64,000 nt of DNA from Mesorhizobium sp. STM 4661 (lineage in GTDB: Bacteria > Pseudomonadota > Alphaproteobacteria > Rhizobiales > Rhizobiaceae), in assembly GCF_000359125.1 (NCBI RefSeq), contig NZ_CAAF010000066.1, positions 1 through 64,000 on the forward strand, written 5' to 3'. Below the pieces are notes generated by a model. That model had not been told where the DNA came from. It ran no database searches and worked only from the letters and a program-made list of their open reading frames with translations. The first letter of the stretch is position 1; each line of letters starts with the position of its first letter. Shown here piece after piece: positions 18,076 through 26,279 of this stretch. The translations under genes were made by a program, and so were the position numbers.

Positions 18076-18969
18076 ATGACCGAAACCCTTCTCGTCACCG
18101 GCGCCTCCGGCCAGCTTGGCCGCGGCGTCATCCATCATCTGCTGGACACGCTCAAGATTCCGCCTCAGCGGATCATCGCCGCTACCCGCAATCCGGCAAA
18201 CCTTGCCGATCTGGCGGCGCGCGGCGTCGCCATCAGGACCGCCGATTTCGACGACACGGCGTCGCTGGCCAGCGCATTCAAGGGCGCCGACAGGGTTCTG
18301 ATCATCTCGACCGGCGAAATCGACCTCGTTCACGGCAAGCGGCTGAAGCAGCATCAGAACGCGGTCGCCGCGGCTAGGCAGGCCGACGTGTCGCATCTGC
18401 TCTACACCTCGATGCCCAACCCGGAGCCGATATCGCCGGTGCTGTTTGCCGGCGACCACCACGGCACCGAACAGGCGATCAAGGCGAGCGGCATCCCCTA
18501 TACGATCTTCCGCAACGGCTGGTATCAGGAGAACCTGTTCATGTCGTTGCCGCACGCCATTGCCTCGGGGCACTGGTACACATCGGCGGCCGAAGGGCGC
18601 ATCGCCCATGGCGCCCGCGACGACATGGCCGCGGCAATCGCAGCAAGCCTCGCTTCGGGTGCGTCCGAAAGCAAGACCTACACGCTGACCGGCCCGCAGG
18701 CCTATACCGTTGCCGAGATCGCCGCCCTGGTGACCGAGGTCACCGGCAAGCCGCTTGAAGTCATTCAACTGCCGGACGAGGCCTTGACCGAAGGGGTGAA
18801 GGCAGCAGGCATTCCCGAGGACTTCGCCCGCATCATCGTTTCCTTCGACGCCAACACACGCTCCGGCCGCATCAACATGGTGACCGATGCGATCGAGACG
18901 CTTTCGGGCAAAAAGCCGCAATCGCTGAAACAGTTCCTTGAGGCGAACAAGACTGCGCTGGCCGGCTAA
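18076..18969 (+). CDS. NmrA-like NAD(P)H:quinone oxidoreductase (QorB type)
   Basis: The 297-residue protein has an N-terminal Rossmann motif TGASGQLGRGV (about residues 8-18) and the extended layout of the NmrA/SDR-a family, with LLYTSMPNPEP and FRNGWYQENL segments as in quinone oxidoreductase 2. The start is ATG 18076, preceded by AGGACC. Family members reduce quinones or act as redox sensors. The divergent HxlR regulator 137 bases away suggests induction by a quinone-like or electrophilic signal. The exact substrate is not evident. Confidence 0.85.
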   Translation: MTETLLVTGASGQLGRGVIHHLLDTLKIPPQRIIAATRNPANLADLAARGVAIRTADFDDTASLASAFKGADRVLIISTGEIDLVHGKRLKQHQNAVAAARQADVSHLLYTSMPNPEPISPVLFAGDHHGTEQAIKASGIPYTIFRNGWYQENLFMSLPHAIASGHWYTSAAEGRIAHGARDDMAAAIAASLASGASESKTYTLTGPQAYTVAEIAALVTEVTGKPLEVIQLPDEALTEGVKAAGIPEDFARIIVSFDANTRSGRINMVTDAIETLSGKKPQSLKQFLEANKTALAG

Positions 18970-19018
18970 ACTAGAACAAAGATGAATGCACTGTTGCGGT
19001 GCAGAACTTTCCAAGGCC

Positions 19019-19193
19019 GGCGGGACAGTACCCCCCTCTGTCCTGCCGGACATCTCCCCCGCAAGGGGGGAGATTGGTAGCTTCAGCGCCTCGCCTTTCC
19101 GTCAACGCCGGAGATTGGCGACGCCCGACGCGACATCCGATCTCCCCTTGCGGGGGAGATGTCCGGCAGGACGGAGGGGGTGGGAAGGATCGC
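19019..19193. repeat. Palindromic intergenic repeat, copy 2 (RIME-like)
   Basis: This 175-bp block shares both ends (GGCGGGACAG ... GAAGGATCGC) and both long inverted arms with the copy at 5148-5325. The outer arms read CCCCCTCTGTCCTGCCGGAC plus ATCTCCCCC and its near-complement at 19153-19180. The central part differs from copy 1. It occupies the gap between the convergent quinone-reductase and kup genes. Confidence 0.8.
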
Positions 19194-19251
19194 TACAGAA
19201 CCGGTTTTATTCCGCCGCTGCATTCAATCTTCGGCCACTGTCACGGCATGC

Positions 19252-21180
19252 CTAAATCGCCACCTGCGTTCCGATCTCGACCACGCGTCCGGTCGGGATC
19301 TGGAAATACTCCGTCGCATCCGCCGCCGTGCGCGCCAGTCCGATGAACAGCTTGTCCTGCCACACCGGCATGCCGGAATTGGGCGACGCCTTGAGCGAAC
19401 GCCGCGACAGGAAGAACGACGTGGTCATGATGTCGAACTTCCAGCCCTGCTTGCGGCAGATCGCCAGCGCACGCGGAATGTTGGGCTGCTCCATATAGCC
19501 GAACGTCAGTATCACCCGCATGAACAGATCGTTGATCGTCTCCATCTTGACCCGCTCGCTATCGGGGACGGTGGGCTGCGGCGCCGTCACCACCGACAGG
19601 ATGACGTTCTGCTCGTGCAGCACCTTGTAGTGCTTCAGGCTGTGCATCAGCGCGGTCGGCGCGCTCAAGGGATCGCTGGTCAGGAACACGGCCGTGCCGG
19701 ACACGAGCTGCGGTTTCTTCTTCAACAGATTGCCGGCAAGGAAATCGAGCGGGATCTCGTTGCGGCGGGTCTTGTCGAACAGATAGCGGCTGCCGCGTAC
19801 CCAGGTCCACATCGCCAGCACGACCGTGAAGGCCACCGCCAGCGAAGCCCAGCCGCCTTCGAACACCTTGACGATGTTGGAGGCAAAGAAGCCGACATCG
19901 ATGAACAGGAACAATGCCGTCAGGCTTACCGCCACCCAGAGCTGCCATTTCCAGATGCGGACCATGATGACGTAGAGCAGCACCGTCGTCACCAGCATGT
20001 TGCCGGTCACCGAAATACCATAGGCCGAGGCCAGCCTGCTGGATTCGCCGAAACCGACGACCAGCAGCATCACCACCAGCGCCAGCAGCAGATTGACGCG
20101 CGGCATGTAGATCTGGCCGGACTGTCTTTCCGACGTGTGCAGGATTTCCAGCCGCGGCAGCATGTTGAGTTGCACCGCCTGTCTTGTCAGCGAAAAAGCG
20201 CCTGAGATCACCGCCTGGCTGGCGATCACGGTCGCCGCCGTCGCCAGCACCACCATGGGAATGAGCGTCCAGCCCTCGTTCATCTCGAAGAAGGGATGGC
20301 CGACGACACCGCCATTGGCCAGTACGAAGGCGCCCTGGCCGACATAGTTGAGCAGCAGGCAAGGGAACACGATCGCCAGCCATGCGAGCACGATCGGTTT
20401 GCGGCCGAAATGGCCGAGATCGGCATAGAGCGCCTCGGCGCCGGTGACGGCGAGGAAAATGGCGCCGATCGTCACGAAGGCGACGTCTGGTGAATTGATC
20501 AGGAAGGCGACGATGTAATGCGGGCTGATGGCCAGCAGGATTTCAGGGTCGTCGACGATTTGATTGATGCCCGACAGGCCGATGGCCAGGAACCAGACCG
20601 CGGTGATCGGGCCGAAGATCAGCGCGACGCCGCCGGTGCCGAATCGCTGCACCGAAAACAGGATCGCCAGGATGACCAGCGTCAGTGGCACCACATAAGG
20701 CTGGAACGCCGGTGTAACGACGTTCATGCCCTCGACCGCGGAAAGCACCGAGATCGCCGGCGTGATCACGGCGTCGCCGAAAAACAGGGAAGCGCCGACG
20801 ATGCCTATGGCGAGTATCACCGCCGAGCGGGTCGGAAAACTGCCGCGCGCCAGCGCCATCAGCGACAGCACTCCACCCTCGCCGCGATTGTCGGCCCTGA
20901 GCACGAACATGATGTATTTGATGGTGACGATGATGGTCAGCGACCAGATGATCAGCGACAGCACGCCAAGAATGTCGCCGCGCTCGGCGACATTGCCGCC
21001 TGCCGACGCACGCAACGCCTCGCGGAACGCATAGATCGGGCTGGTGCCGATATCGCCGTAGACCACGCCGAGCGCGCCCAGCATCAGAACCTTGGTGCTG
21101 TGCTGTTCGATCTCAGGATGGCTCGATTGTTCGACGGTTTCTGCCTCACTACCAGTGTTGGCAAGGGCCATGGACGACAC
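19252..21180 (-). CDS. kup: Low-affinity potassium uptake protein Kup
   Basis: Kup is a proton-coupled potassium importer of the inner membrane. The 642-residue protein has the N-terminal family block LGALGVVYGDIGTSPIYAFREAL near residues 34-56, about twelve hydrophobic spans over the first 460 residues, GLSGINQIVDDPEIL-type loops and a soluble C-terminal domain. Length is normal. ATG 21180 is used; the Met three codons later is an alternative. It is a single-gene unit between the repeat element and pdxJ. Confidence 0.95.
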   Translation of the reverse strand: MSSMALANTGSEAETVEQSSHPEIEQHSTKVLMLGALGVVYGDIGTSPIYAFREALRASAGGNVAERGDILGVLSLIIWSLTIIVTIKYIMFVLRADNRGEGGVLSLMALARGSFPTRSAVILAIGIVGASLFFGDAVITPAISVLSAVEGMNVVTPAFQPYVVPLTLVILAILFSVQRFGTGGVALIFGPITAVWFLAIGLSGINQIVDDPEILLAISPHYIVAFLINSPDVAFVTIGAIFLAVTGAEALYADLGHFGRKPIVLAWLAIVFPCLLLNYVGQGAFVLANGGVVGHPFFEMNEGWTLIPMVVLATAATVIASQAVISGAFSLTRQAVQLNMLPRLEILHTSERQSGQIYMPRVNLLLALVVMLLVVGFGESSRLASAYGISVTGNMLVTTVLLYVIMVRIWKWQLWVAVSLTALFLFIDVGFFASNIVKVFEGGWASLAVAFTVVLAMWTWVRGSRYLFDKTRRNEIPLDFLAGNLLKKKPQLVSGTAVFLTSDPLSAPTALMHSLKHYKVLHEQNVILSVVTAPQPTVPDSERVKMETINDLFMRVILTFGYMEQPNIPRALAICRKQGWKFDIMTTSFFLSRRSLKASPNSGMPVWQDKLFIGLARTAADATEYFQIPTGRVVEIGTQVAI

Positions 21181-21274
21181 TCCGATAAGCGCGCGGTGCT
21201 CTACGCTTGCTGCGATGCAATATCAAGTGCCGCCGCGCAATCGCTTCCAAGCGGGTAACGCAAAGCTGCCATCT

Positions 21275-22015
21275 CTACCACCCGCAGGCCTTCAGAAACC
21301 GCCCCACCGTGCCGGCCATGCCATACTCCAATGCGTCGGCTGTCAACCCGTGCCCGATCGATACTTCGGCCAACGCCGGGATGCGCTTGGCCAATGCCGG
21401 CAGGTTCGCCACCACCAGGTCGTGCCCGGCATTGACCTGCAACCCGGCGGCAAGTGCGGCATCCGCGGTTTTCCCCAGTCTGTCCAGCTCTTTCGCCGCC
21501 TTTGCCGAATCGGAATGGTAGCTGCCATAGGGGCCGGTATAGAGCTCGATACGGTCGGCCCCTGTGTCGCGCGCGGCCCTCATGCCGTCCGGATCGGCAT
21601 CGGAAAACAGCGATACGCGAAAGCCTCCCTTTTTCAGACGCTTGACGATCGGAGTGAGGAACGGCGCATCGGCGACGAAGTTCCAGCCATGGTCCGAGGT
21701 GGCCTGGGCAGGGTCGTCCGGCACCAGCGTCACCTGCTCCGGCTGGTGCTTCTCCACCAGCGCCAGGAAATCCTCGCTCGGATAGCCCTCGATGTTGAAT
21801 TCCGCCTTGGGGAACTCGTCGTCGATCAGCGCCCTGATTTCCGGCAGGTCGGAATGCCGGGTGTGCCGCTCGTCGGGCCGCGGATGCACCGTGAGCCCAT
21901 GCGCGCCCGCCGCAAGGGCAAGGCGCCCGAGCCCGATCACGCTTGGCCATGGCAGATCGCGCCGGTTGCGCAGCATGGCAATGGCGTTGAGGTTGACGGA
22001 GAGCTTTGCGGGCAT
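21275..22015 (-). CDS. pdxJ: Pyridoxine 5'-phosphate synthase PdxJ
   Basis: PdxJ condenses 3-amino-2-oxopropyl phosphate with deoxyxylulose 5-phosphate to make pyridoxine 5'-phosphate. The 246-residue product starts at ATG 22015 (MPAKLSVNLNAIAMLRNRR), the canonical N-terminus; the frame stays open upstream without family character. It has the TIM-barrel blocks HGLTVHPRPDERH, EFNIEGYPS, VTLVPD and the C-terminal ADRIELYTG, VNAGHDL and EVSIGH segments. It diverges from the small STAS-like gene at 22126. Confidence 0.96.
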   Translation of the reverse strand: MPAKLSVNLNAIAMLRNRRDLPWPSVIGLGRLALAAGAHGLTVHPRPDERHTRHSDLPEIRALIDDEFPKAEFNIEGYPSEDFLALVEKHQPEQVTLVPDDPAQATSDHGWNFVADAPFLTPIVKRLKKGGFRVSLFSDADPDGMRAARDTGADRIELYTGPYGSYHSDSAKAAKELDRLGKTADAALAAGLQVNAGHDLVVANLPALAKRIPALAEVSIGHGLTADALEYGMAGTVGRFLKACGW

Positions 22016-22125
22016 TTTACGGGTCCGGTCTGATCTTGGCGCGCATCTATACCGTCTTTGACGGGAACAGACAGGGGGTTTTCGGTGTTCCAAGGAGAAC
22101 GATTGCGTTTATCGAAGGAGGTTCC

Positions 22126-22548
22126 GTGAATTTTCTCGACGCCGTGCCGGCTATCCGCCGTATCGACACCAACCGCGACGACCTTTTCGCCTTCGATGTC
22201 GTCGGCCACGTCGCCGCGGCCGACGCGGAGAACCTGTTCGGATTGCTGGAGGCGGCCTATGCGCTGCACAATAGGATAGATGTGCTGGTGCGTCTGGTCG
22301 ACCATGACGGCGTCGACTGGCGCAACCTGTCGGACGAGACGATCGAACAGGGCACGGCTGATGCCGTGGCGCATATCGGCCGCTGCGCGGCAGTCGGCGA
22401 GCCAAACTGGATACCGGGCGCAGAAGGCATCCTGCCTGCCTCCGTGCCAATCGAATTCAGGCATTTCGAGGCCGAGGACGAAGCGGCCGCCTGGGAATGG
22501 CTGGCTGCCACCCCGATCAGTCCGCCCGCGATTCCGGCAAACTCATGA
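22126..22548 (+). CDS. SpoIIAA-like (STAS/SEC14-type) small protein
   Basis: The 140-residue protein starts at GTG 22126 behind a near-perfect ribosome binding site (AAGGAGG, five bases away), which decides against the longer frame from 22006. The pattern of a strand (LFAFDVVGHV), helix and strand (IDVLVRLVDHDGVDW) and the C-terminal FEAEDEAAAWEWL match the SpoIIAA-like family of small soluble proteins common in proteobacteria. Their role is poorly known; a lipid- or partner-binding function is only suggested by the fold. Confidence 0.75.
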   Translation: MNFLDAVPAIRRIDTNRDDLFAFDVVGHVAAADAENLFGLLEAAYALHNRIDVLVRLVDHDGVDWRNLSDETIEQGTADAVAHIGRCAAVGEPNWIPGAEGILPASVPIEFRHFEAEDEAAAWEWLAATPISPPAIPANS

Positions 22549-22584
22549 TGCCGGCAAAATCATGATGATTGACGCTGGATCATC

Positions 22585-23712
22585 CTATCTGACGATGGTC
22601 AGCCGTTCGGCGGCGCGCGTGATCGCCGTGTAGAGCCAGCGCTGGCGGGTTTCCTTGAACGCCCAGCTTTCGTCGAACAGCACGATCTCGTTCCATTGCG
22701 AGCCCTGCGCCTTGTGCACGGTAAGCGCATAACCATAATCGAAATCGTCGAAGCGCTTTTTCTGCTGCCAGGGAATATCGGCGTCCGGATCCTCGAACGC
22801 CGCCTTGAGCAGCTTGATCTTGGCGACGCCGCGGTCCGGATCGTCCTCCTCTGGCGAGACCAGCAGGTTGATGCCGGGCTTCACTGTCTCGCGCGACGAA
22901 GTCATCACCTTCCACAGCGAGCCGTTGAGCAGCCCCTTGGCGGGATCGTTGCGCAGGCAGACCAGCTTGTCGCCGGCCTGCGGGTAATCGGCATTGAACC
23001 CTTTCAACTCGCGCAGCCGCTGATTGTAGCGCCGCCGCGTGCGGTTGGTGCCGACCAGCACCTGGTCCGCCTTCAGCACCAGCTCCTGGGTGACGTCCTC
23101 CTTGCCGATCACCTGCGCCGTGCCGTAGTCGCCGCGCATGAATTCGCGGCCCTCGCGCACGTCGAGGGCCAGCCGGATGATCGGGTTGTCGCGCGCCTGC
23201 CGATGGATCTCGGTGAGCAGGACATCCGGCTCATGGTCGGTGAAGAAGCCGCCGCCCGAGATCGGCGGCAACTGGCCGGGATCGCCGAGGACGAGGATCG
23301 GCGTGCCGAAACTCAAGAGGTCACGGCCAAGCTGTTCGTCGACCATCGAGCATTCGTCGATGACGACGAGCTTGGCGCGCGAGATCGGGCTTTGCCGGTT
23401 GAGCGAGAAGGTCGGCGACATCGAGGTCTTGCCGGTCACCTCGTCCGCCACCGATTCCTCGCCCTTCGGCCGGTAGATCAGCGAGTGGATGGTGCGGGCA
23501 TTGACCGCGCCCTTGGAACGCAGCACCTGCGCGGCCTTGCCGGTGAAGGCGGCGAATTGCACCTGGCCGTCGACATGCTCGGCGAAATAGCGCGCCAGCG
23601 TCGTCTTGCCGGTGCCGGCATAGCCGAACAGCCGGAAGAGCTGCGGCCGCCCGGTCTTGAGCCAGCCGGCAACCGCCTTCAGCGCCTCATCCTGTTGGGG
23701 GGAGAATTCCAT
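22585..23712 (-). CDS. RecD-like superfamily 1 DNA helicase
   Basis: The 375-residue protein is an ATP-dependent helicase of the RecD/Pif1-like group. Motifs are in order: Walker A FGYAGTGKTTLA (residues 29-40), motif II VVIDECSMVDE, motif III LVLGDPGQLPPI, the motif IV region HRQARDNP, motif V/VI VHKAQGSQWNEI and YTAITRAAERL at the C-terminus. It is much shorter than RecD2 and lacks N-terminal extensions, matching the compact phage- and rhizobial-type helicases. No recB/recC are nearby. Its role is probably DNA repair or processing; the substrate is not known. Confidence 0.88.
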   Translation of the reverse strand: MEFSPQQDEALKAVAGWLKTGRPQLFRLFGYAGTGKTTLARYFAEHVDGQVQFAAFTGKAAQVLRSKGAVNARTIHSLIYRPKGEESVADEVTGKTSMSPTFSLNRQSPISRAKLVVIDECSMVDEQLGRDLLSFGTPILVLGDPGQLPPISGGGFFTDHEPDVLLTEIHRQARDNPIIRLALDVREGREFMRGDYGTAQVIGKEDVTQELVLKADQVLVGTNRTRRRYNQRLRELKGFNADYPQAGDKLVCLRNDPAKGLLNGSLWKVMTSSRETVKPGINLLVSPEEDDPDRGVAKIKLLKAAFEDPDADIPWQQKKRFDDFDYGYALTVHKAQGSQWNEIVLFDESWAFKETRQRWLYTAITRAAERLTIVR

Positions 23713-23837
23713 CAGAGCGAGAGACCGGATTCGCAGGACAAAGACAAGATAGCTGCCATCACCTCGATGCTATCGGTGGACAAGGCTAGCAGGAGTAAAC
23801 CAGAACGTAAAGGGAACAAAGGCTGATTGACCACGAC

Positions 23838-24257
23838 CTATCCGGTCTGGCCGCCATAACCTTCGGTCGGGTCGACACGACCTTCGGTCGGTCTGGGATC
23901 ATTCTCCAGCAGGATCGGCTTGCCATGCGGCGTTGCATGCGCCGCGCGTCCCCAGGCGGCGGCCAGCGCATCGACATCGCCCTTGCCGGCAACGCCCTTG
24001 GCCGACAGCAGCCTTTCCAGCGCCGCCAGCCAGTGTTCGTAATAGTCGTGGCCGTCGCTTGCCGCACCGGGCTTCTTCAGCTCGGCGGACAAAGCATCCG
24101 CCCATTCGCTCCAGGAAAACAGACCCCTGTCGTGCAATGCCACCGTCATGGCGAAGGCCTCTGCTTGCCATGGCTCGGCGAACACCGGCTCGTCGAAGCC
24201 AGCCGGCAATTCGGCTGTTGCCGCCTCAGGCCGGCTCAAGATAGCTTTCCCAGGCAT
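23838..24257 (-). CDS. Nitrile hydratase accessory (activator) protein
   Basis: The 139-residue protein matches the small activator family found after the nitrile hydratase beta gene, which helps load metal into the alpha subunit. Visible family-type segments are FDEPVFAEPWQAEAFAMTVALHDRG, FSWSEWADALSAEL and DYYEHWLAALERLL, which echo the N-terminal half of the beta subunit, as expected for this family. The ATG at 24257 overlaps the beta gene by 32 bases; a TTG at 24239 would reduce the overlap to 14. It is the third gene of the nitrile hydratase operon. Confidence 0.85.
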   Translation of the reverse strand: MPGKAILSRPEAATAELPAGFDEPVFAEPWQAEAFAMTVALHDRGLFSWSEWADALSAELKKPGAASDGHDYYEHWLAALERLLSAKGVAGKGDVDALAAAWGRAAHATPHGKPILLENDPRPTEGRVDPTEGYGGQTG

Positions 24258-24885
24258 CGATCGACACAGTCAGCGTCGGGTCGGCCCCCTCGCCCCAGAT
24301 CTCGGCGCCGTCGAAAACCACTGTATAGACCCATTGCGGGTTCTCGCCCTGTCCATGCGCATTGCTATCGGGAAACACGAAGCCATCGCGGACGGCTTCC
24401 ACGGTCCCCTGATTGCCGCGCGCGTAGCGCGGCAATCGTGTATGGCCGGTCGGATGAAAGTTCTTCGTCCGCACGCGGTCACCCGCCCTGAAGCGCGCCG
24501 GCGCCGAAACCGGCCGGTCGCAAGGGCCGCCCTTGGCCAGCACCGCTGGCACGTTTTCCGCCTTCAGCACGCGCTTGGGTGTCGCAGCCGGGTCAATCGC
24601 CCTGCCCGCGGCCAGATCGCGGTCGCTGACGAAACCATGGCGCTTGAGCAAGGTTTCCAGCGCCTTGATCCAGATCTGGTAGTAGCTCGAGGCATAGTAG
24701 TCCGCCGGGCGCAGCGATTCCCTTGCATGCCGGCTCTCATCGATATTCCACGCCCCCATGGCGCCGGCGGTAAGCGTCACACCCAGCGCTCGCCTTTCCC
24801 AGGCAGCATGGAAATACGGCTCGTCCTTTTCGGGCGCGACCGGTCCGAACCCCATCTGCCCGCCGAGATCATGCGGTCCGTTCAT
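24226..24885 (-). CDS. nthB: Nitrile hydratase subunit beta
   Basis: The 219-residue beta subunit pairs with the alpha subunit to hydrate nitriles to amides. It shows the N-terminal MNGPHDLGGQMGFGPV block, the helical YYQIWIKALETLL region and the C-terminal SH3-like barrel with VRTKNFHPTGHTRLPRYARG and the TVVFDGAEIWGE strand. Length is normal for cobalt-type enzymes. It starts inside the alpha gene stop (4-base overlap) and overlaps the accessory gene downstream, so all three are coupled. Confidence 0.95.
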   Translation of the reverse strand: MNGPHDLGGQMGFGPVAPEKDEPYFHAAWERRALGVTLTAGAMGAWNIDESRHARESLRPADYYASSYYQIWIKALETLLKRHGFVSDRDLAAGRAIDPAATPKRVLKAENVPAVLAKGGPCDRPVSAPARFRAGDRVRTKNFHPTGHTRLPRYARGNQGTVEAVRDGFVFPDSNAHGQGENPQWVYTVVFDGAEIWGEGADPTLTVSIDAWESYLEPA

Positions 24886-25487
24886 GCCGGCTCTCGCGCC
24901 AATGCCGTACCGATCATCGCATCGCGGCTCACAAGATCCGCCAGCCGTTCCTCGCTCCAGCCCTGCGTGCCATCAGGCCGCATCGGCACGACCAGGTAAC
25001 GCAGCTCGGCGGTGGAATCCCATACCCGGATTTTTGTCGTCCTTGGCAGCGTCAGCCCGAATTCCTCAAGCACCCCGCGCGGATCGATCACCGCCCGCGA
25101 GCGATAGGGCGGCGCCTTGTACCAGACCGGCGGCAGGCCGAGCACCGACCACGGATAGCAGGAGCACAGCGTGCAGACGACGAGGTTGTGCGTCTCCTCT
25201 GAGTTGAACACCGCCTGCATGTGCTCGCCTTGCCGGCCGGTATAGCTGAGCGATTCGATCGCCGCCGTCGCGTCGCTTTTCAGCCAGGCGGCGTAGTCAG
25301 GATCGCTCCAGGCCTTGGCCACCACCCGTGCGCCGTTGCGCGGGCCGATTTTCGTCTCGTAGGTGTCGACGATGACGTCGATGGCAGCCGGATCGATTAG
25401 GCCCTTCTCGGCGAGGATCGTTTCCAGCGCGCGCACCCGCGCGGCAAACGGGTCGAGGTCGTTGTCGTGGTCATGATCGTGTGCCAT
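24882..25487 (-). CDS. nthA: Nitrile hydratase subunit alpha, cobalt type
   Basis: The 201-residue alpha subunit holds the catalytic metal. The metal-binding loop reads VVCTLCSCYPW, with Cys105, Cys108 and Cys110 as ligands; Thr between the first Cys and Leu marks the cobalt type, where iron enzymes have Ser. The final two cysteines are normally oxidised after translation. The N-terminus starts MAHDHDHDND, an alternating His/Asp stretch that may bind metal. It is the first gene of a three-gene operon reading left, next to the A/T-rich edge of the peptide-modification cassette. Confidence 0.96.
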   Translation of the reverse strand: MAHDHDHDNDLDPFAARVRALETILAEKGLIDPAAIDVIVDTYETKIGPRNGARVVAKAWSDPDYAAWLKSDATAAIESLSYTGRQGEHMQAVFNSEETHNLVVCTLCSCYPWSVLGLPPVWYKAPPYRSRAVIDPRGVLEEFGLTLPRTTKIRVWDSTAELRYLVVPMRPDGTQGWSEERLADLVSRDAMIGTALAREPA

Positions 25488-25905
25488 GGCCGCAAATTAC
25501 GACCACTGACATCCGGCCGCAAGCGTGACGGCTAACGCGCTGAATTCATTGCTCCAGTGTGCTTACAGTCAGCTGTCGTGCGACGAGGCTTTTCGATGCG
25601 GCGGGACGGGATGATGATGGCAGCACGAAAGGAATGAACGTCGCAAATCGTTTGGGAATCAAATATATGGAGAAAAATTCTCGATCTAGAAGTTTAAATG
25701 CAGCAACAACCCGGCATCAAATAAATATATTTTGCGCAAAATCCAAAAACTACAATAATAATATTAAATTTATAATAAATATAGCGGGCGTCTATGCTGT
25801 TGACAGAACAGTCACATGAGAGCAATCTCACAAAGCAGCTGATTATTTTAAAATGCAGCTCGCAATATCGCGGAACTATGCAAAAAACTCATGGGAGACA
25901 AAGCG
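25488..25905. other. A/T-rich intergenic region upstream of the peptide operon
   Basis: This 418-base gap separates the divergent nthA and peptide genes. From about 25655 to 25800 it is strikingly A/T-rich (runs such as AATAATAATATTAAATTTAT), unlike the rest of the window. An 86-codon frame crosses it but has an amino-acid make-up expected from A/T-rich non-coding DNA. It also contains the left direct repeat at 25513-25532. It probably holds promoters for both directions; no regulator site was recognised. Confidence 0.6.
25513..25532 (+). repeat. Left direct repeat flanking the peptide cassette
   Basis: CCGGCCGCAAGCGTGACGGC matches the sequence at 30266-30285 in 18 of 20 positions, the first 13 without a mismatch. 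The two copies lie on the two outer sides of the A/T-rich region plus three-gene cassette, in intergenic DNA, and could be a duplicated target or recombination site. Confidence 0.55.
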
Positions 25906-26229
25906 ATGGCTGACCAAGCTGTTACTCAAGCCGATTTGGCGAAACTGGCAAAGAAACTTGACGAAGTGGCAGATGTCCTGACGGACAAGGAAAGGACCTT
26001 GCTTCTGGCGGTATTCAAGCTGGCCGGAGAAGCCATTGCCGCTCGTGTGCAAGGCGCACCTTCAGACGGCGAGAAGGAAAGCGGCTCGATCCGGGCATCG
26101 GCAGCGCGCAGCACTGTGCTTTCAGACGGATTCAAGGGAGCTTTCCAGTCCATCGGAACAGCAGACTTCAACCTCCGCAGCGGCATCGAGGATGTTGCCA
26201 GCGGTGTGGGCATTGGAGTTGTTTGGTAG
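25906..26229 (+). CDS. Candidate RiPP precursor peptide
   Basis: I place the start at ATG 25906, with GGGAG eight bases before it; ATG 25891 is the alternative. The 107-residue product has a helical, charged N-terminal half (LAKLAKKLDEVADVLTDKER followed by TLLLAVFKLAGEAIA), a polar Gly/Ser-rich hinge, and a C-terminal tail rich in small and branched residues ending SGVGIGVVW. That leader-plus-core layout, with a radical SAM maturase 50 bases downstream, suggests a ribosomally made, post-translationally modified peptide. I do not recognise the family; the modified residues are unknown, and the tail valines are only candidates. Confidence 0.65.
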   Translation: MADQAVTQADLAKLAKKLDEVADVLTDKERTLLLAVFKLAGEAIAARVQGAPSDGEKESGSIRASAARSTVLSDGFKGAFQSIGTADFNLRSGIEDVASGVGIGVVW

Positions 26230-26279
26230 TCACAAGACGATCCGTTTTGCGTTGTCTACAGCCCACCAGCGGCGGAGTG

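Noticed and set aside
24882..25487. Nitrile hydratase alpha as a nitrile-hydratase-leader RiPP precursor next to the radical SAM gene
   Set aside because: The alpha subunit is full length with its CTLCSC metal site and its beta and accessory partners, and reads the opposite way. It is a real enzyme, not a precursor; the adjacency is probably chance.
25559..25819. An 86-codon frame across the A/T-rich region upstream of the peptide gene
   Set aside because: Its Asn/Ile/Lys/Tyr-rich make-up simply reflects the A/T-rich DNA, and there is no ribosome binding site or recognisable domain.
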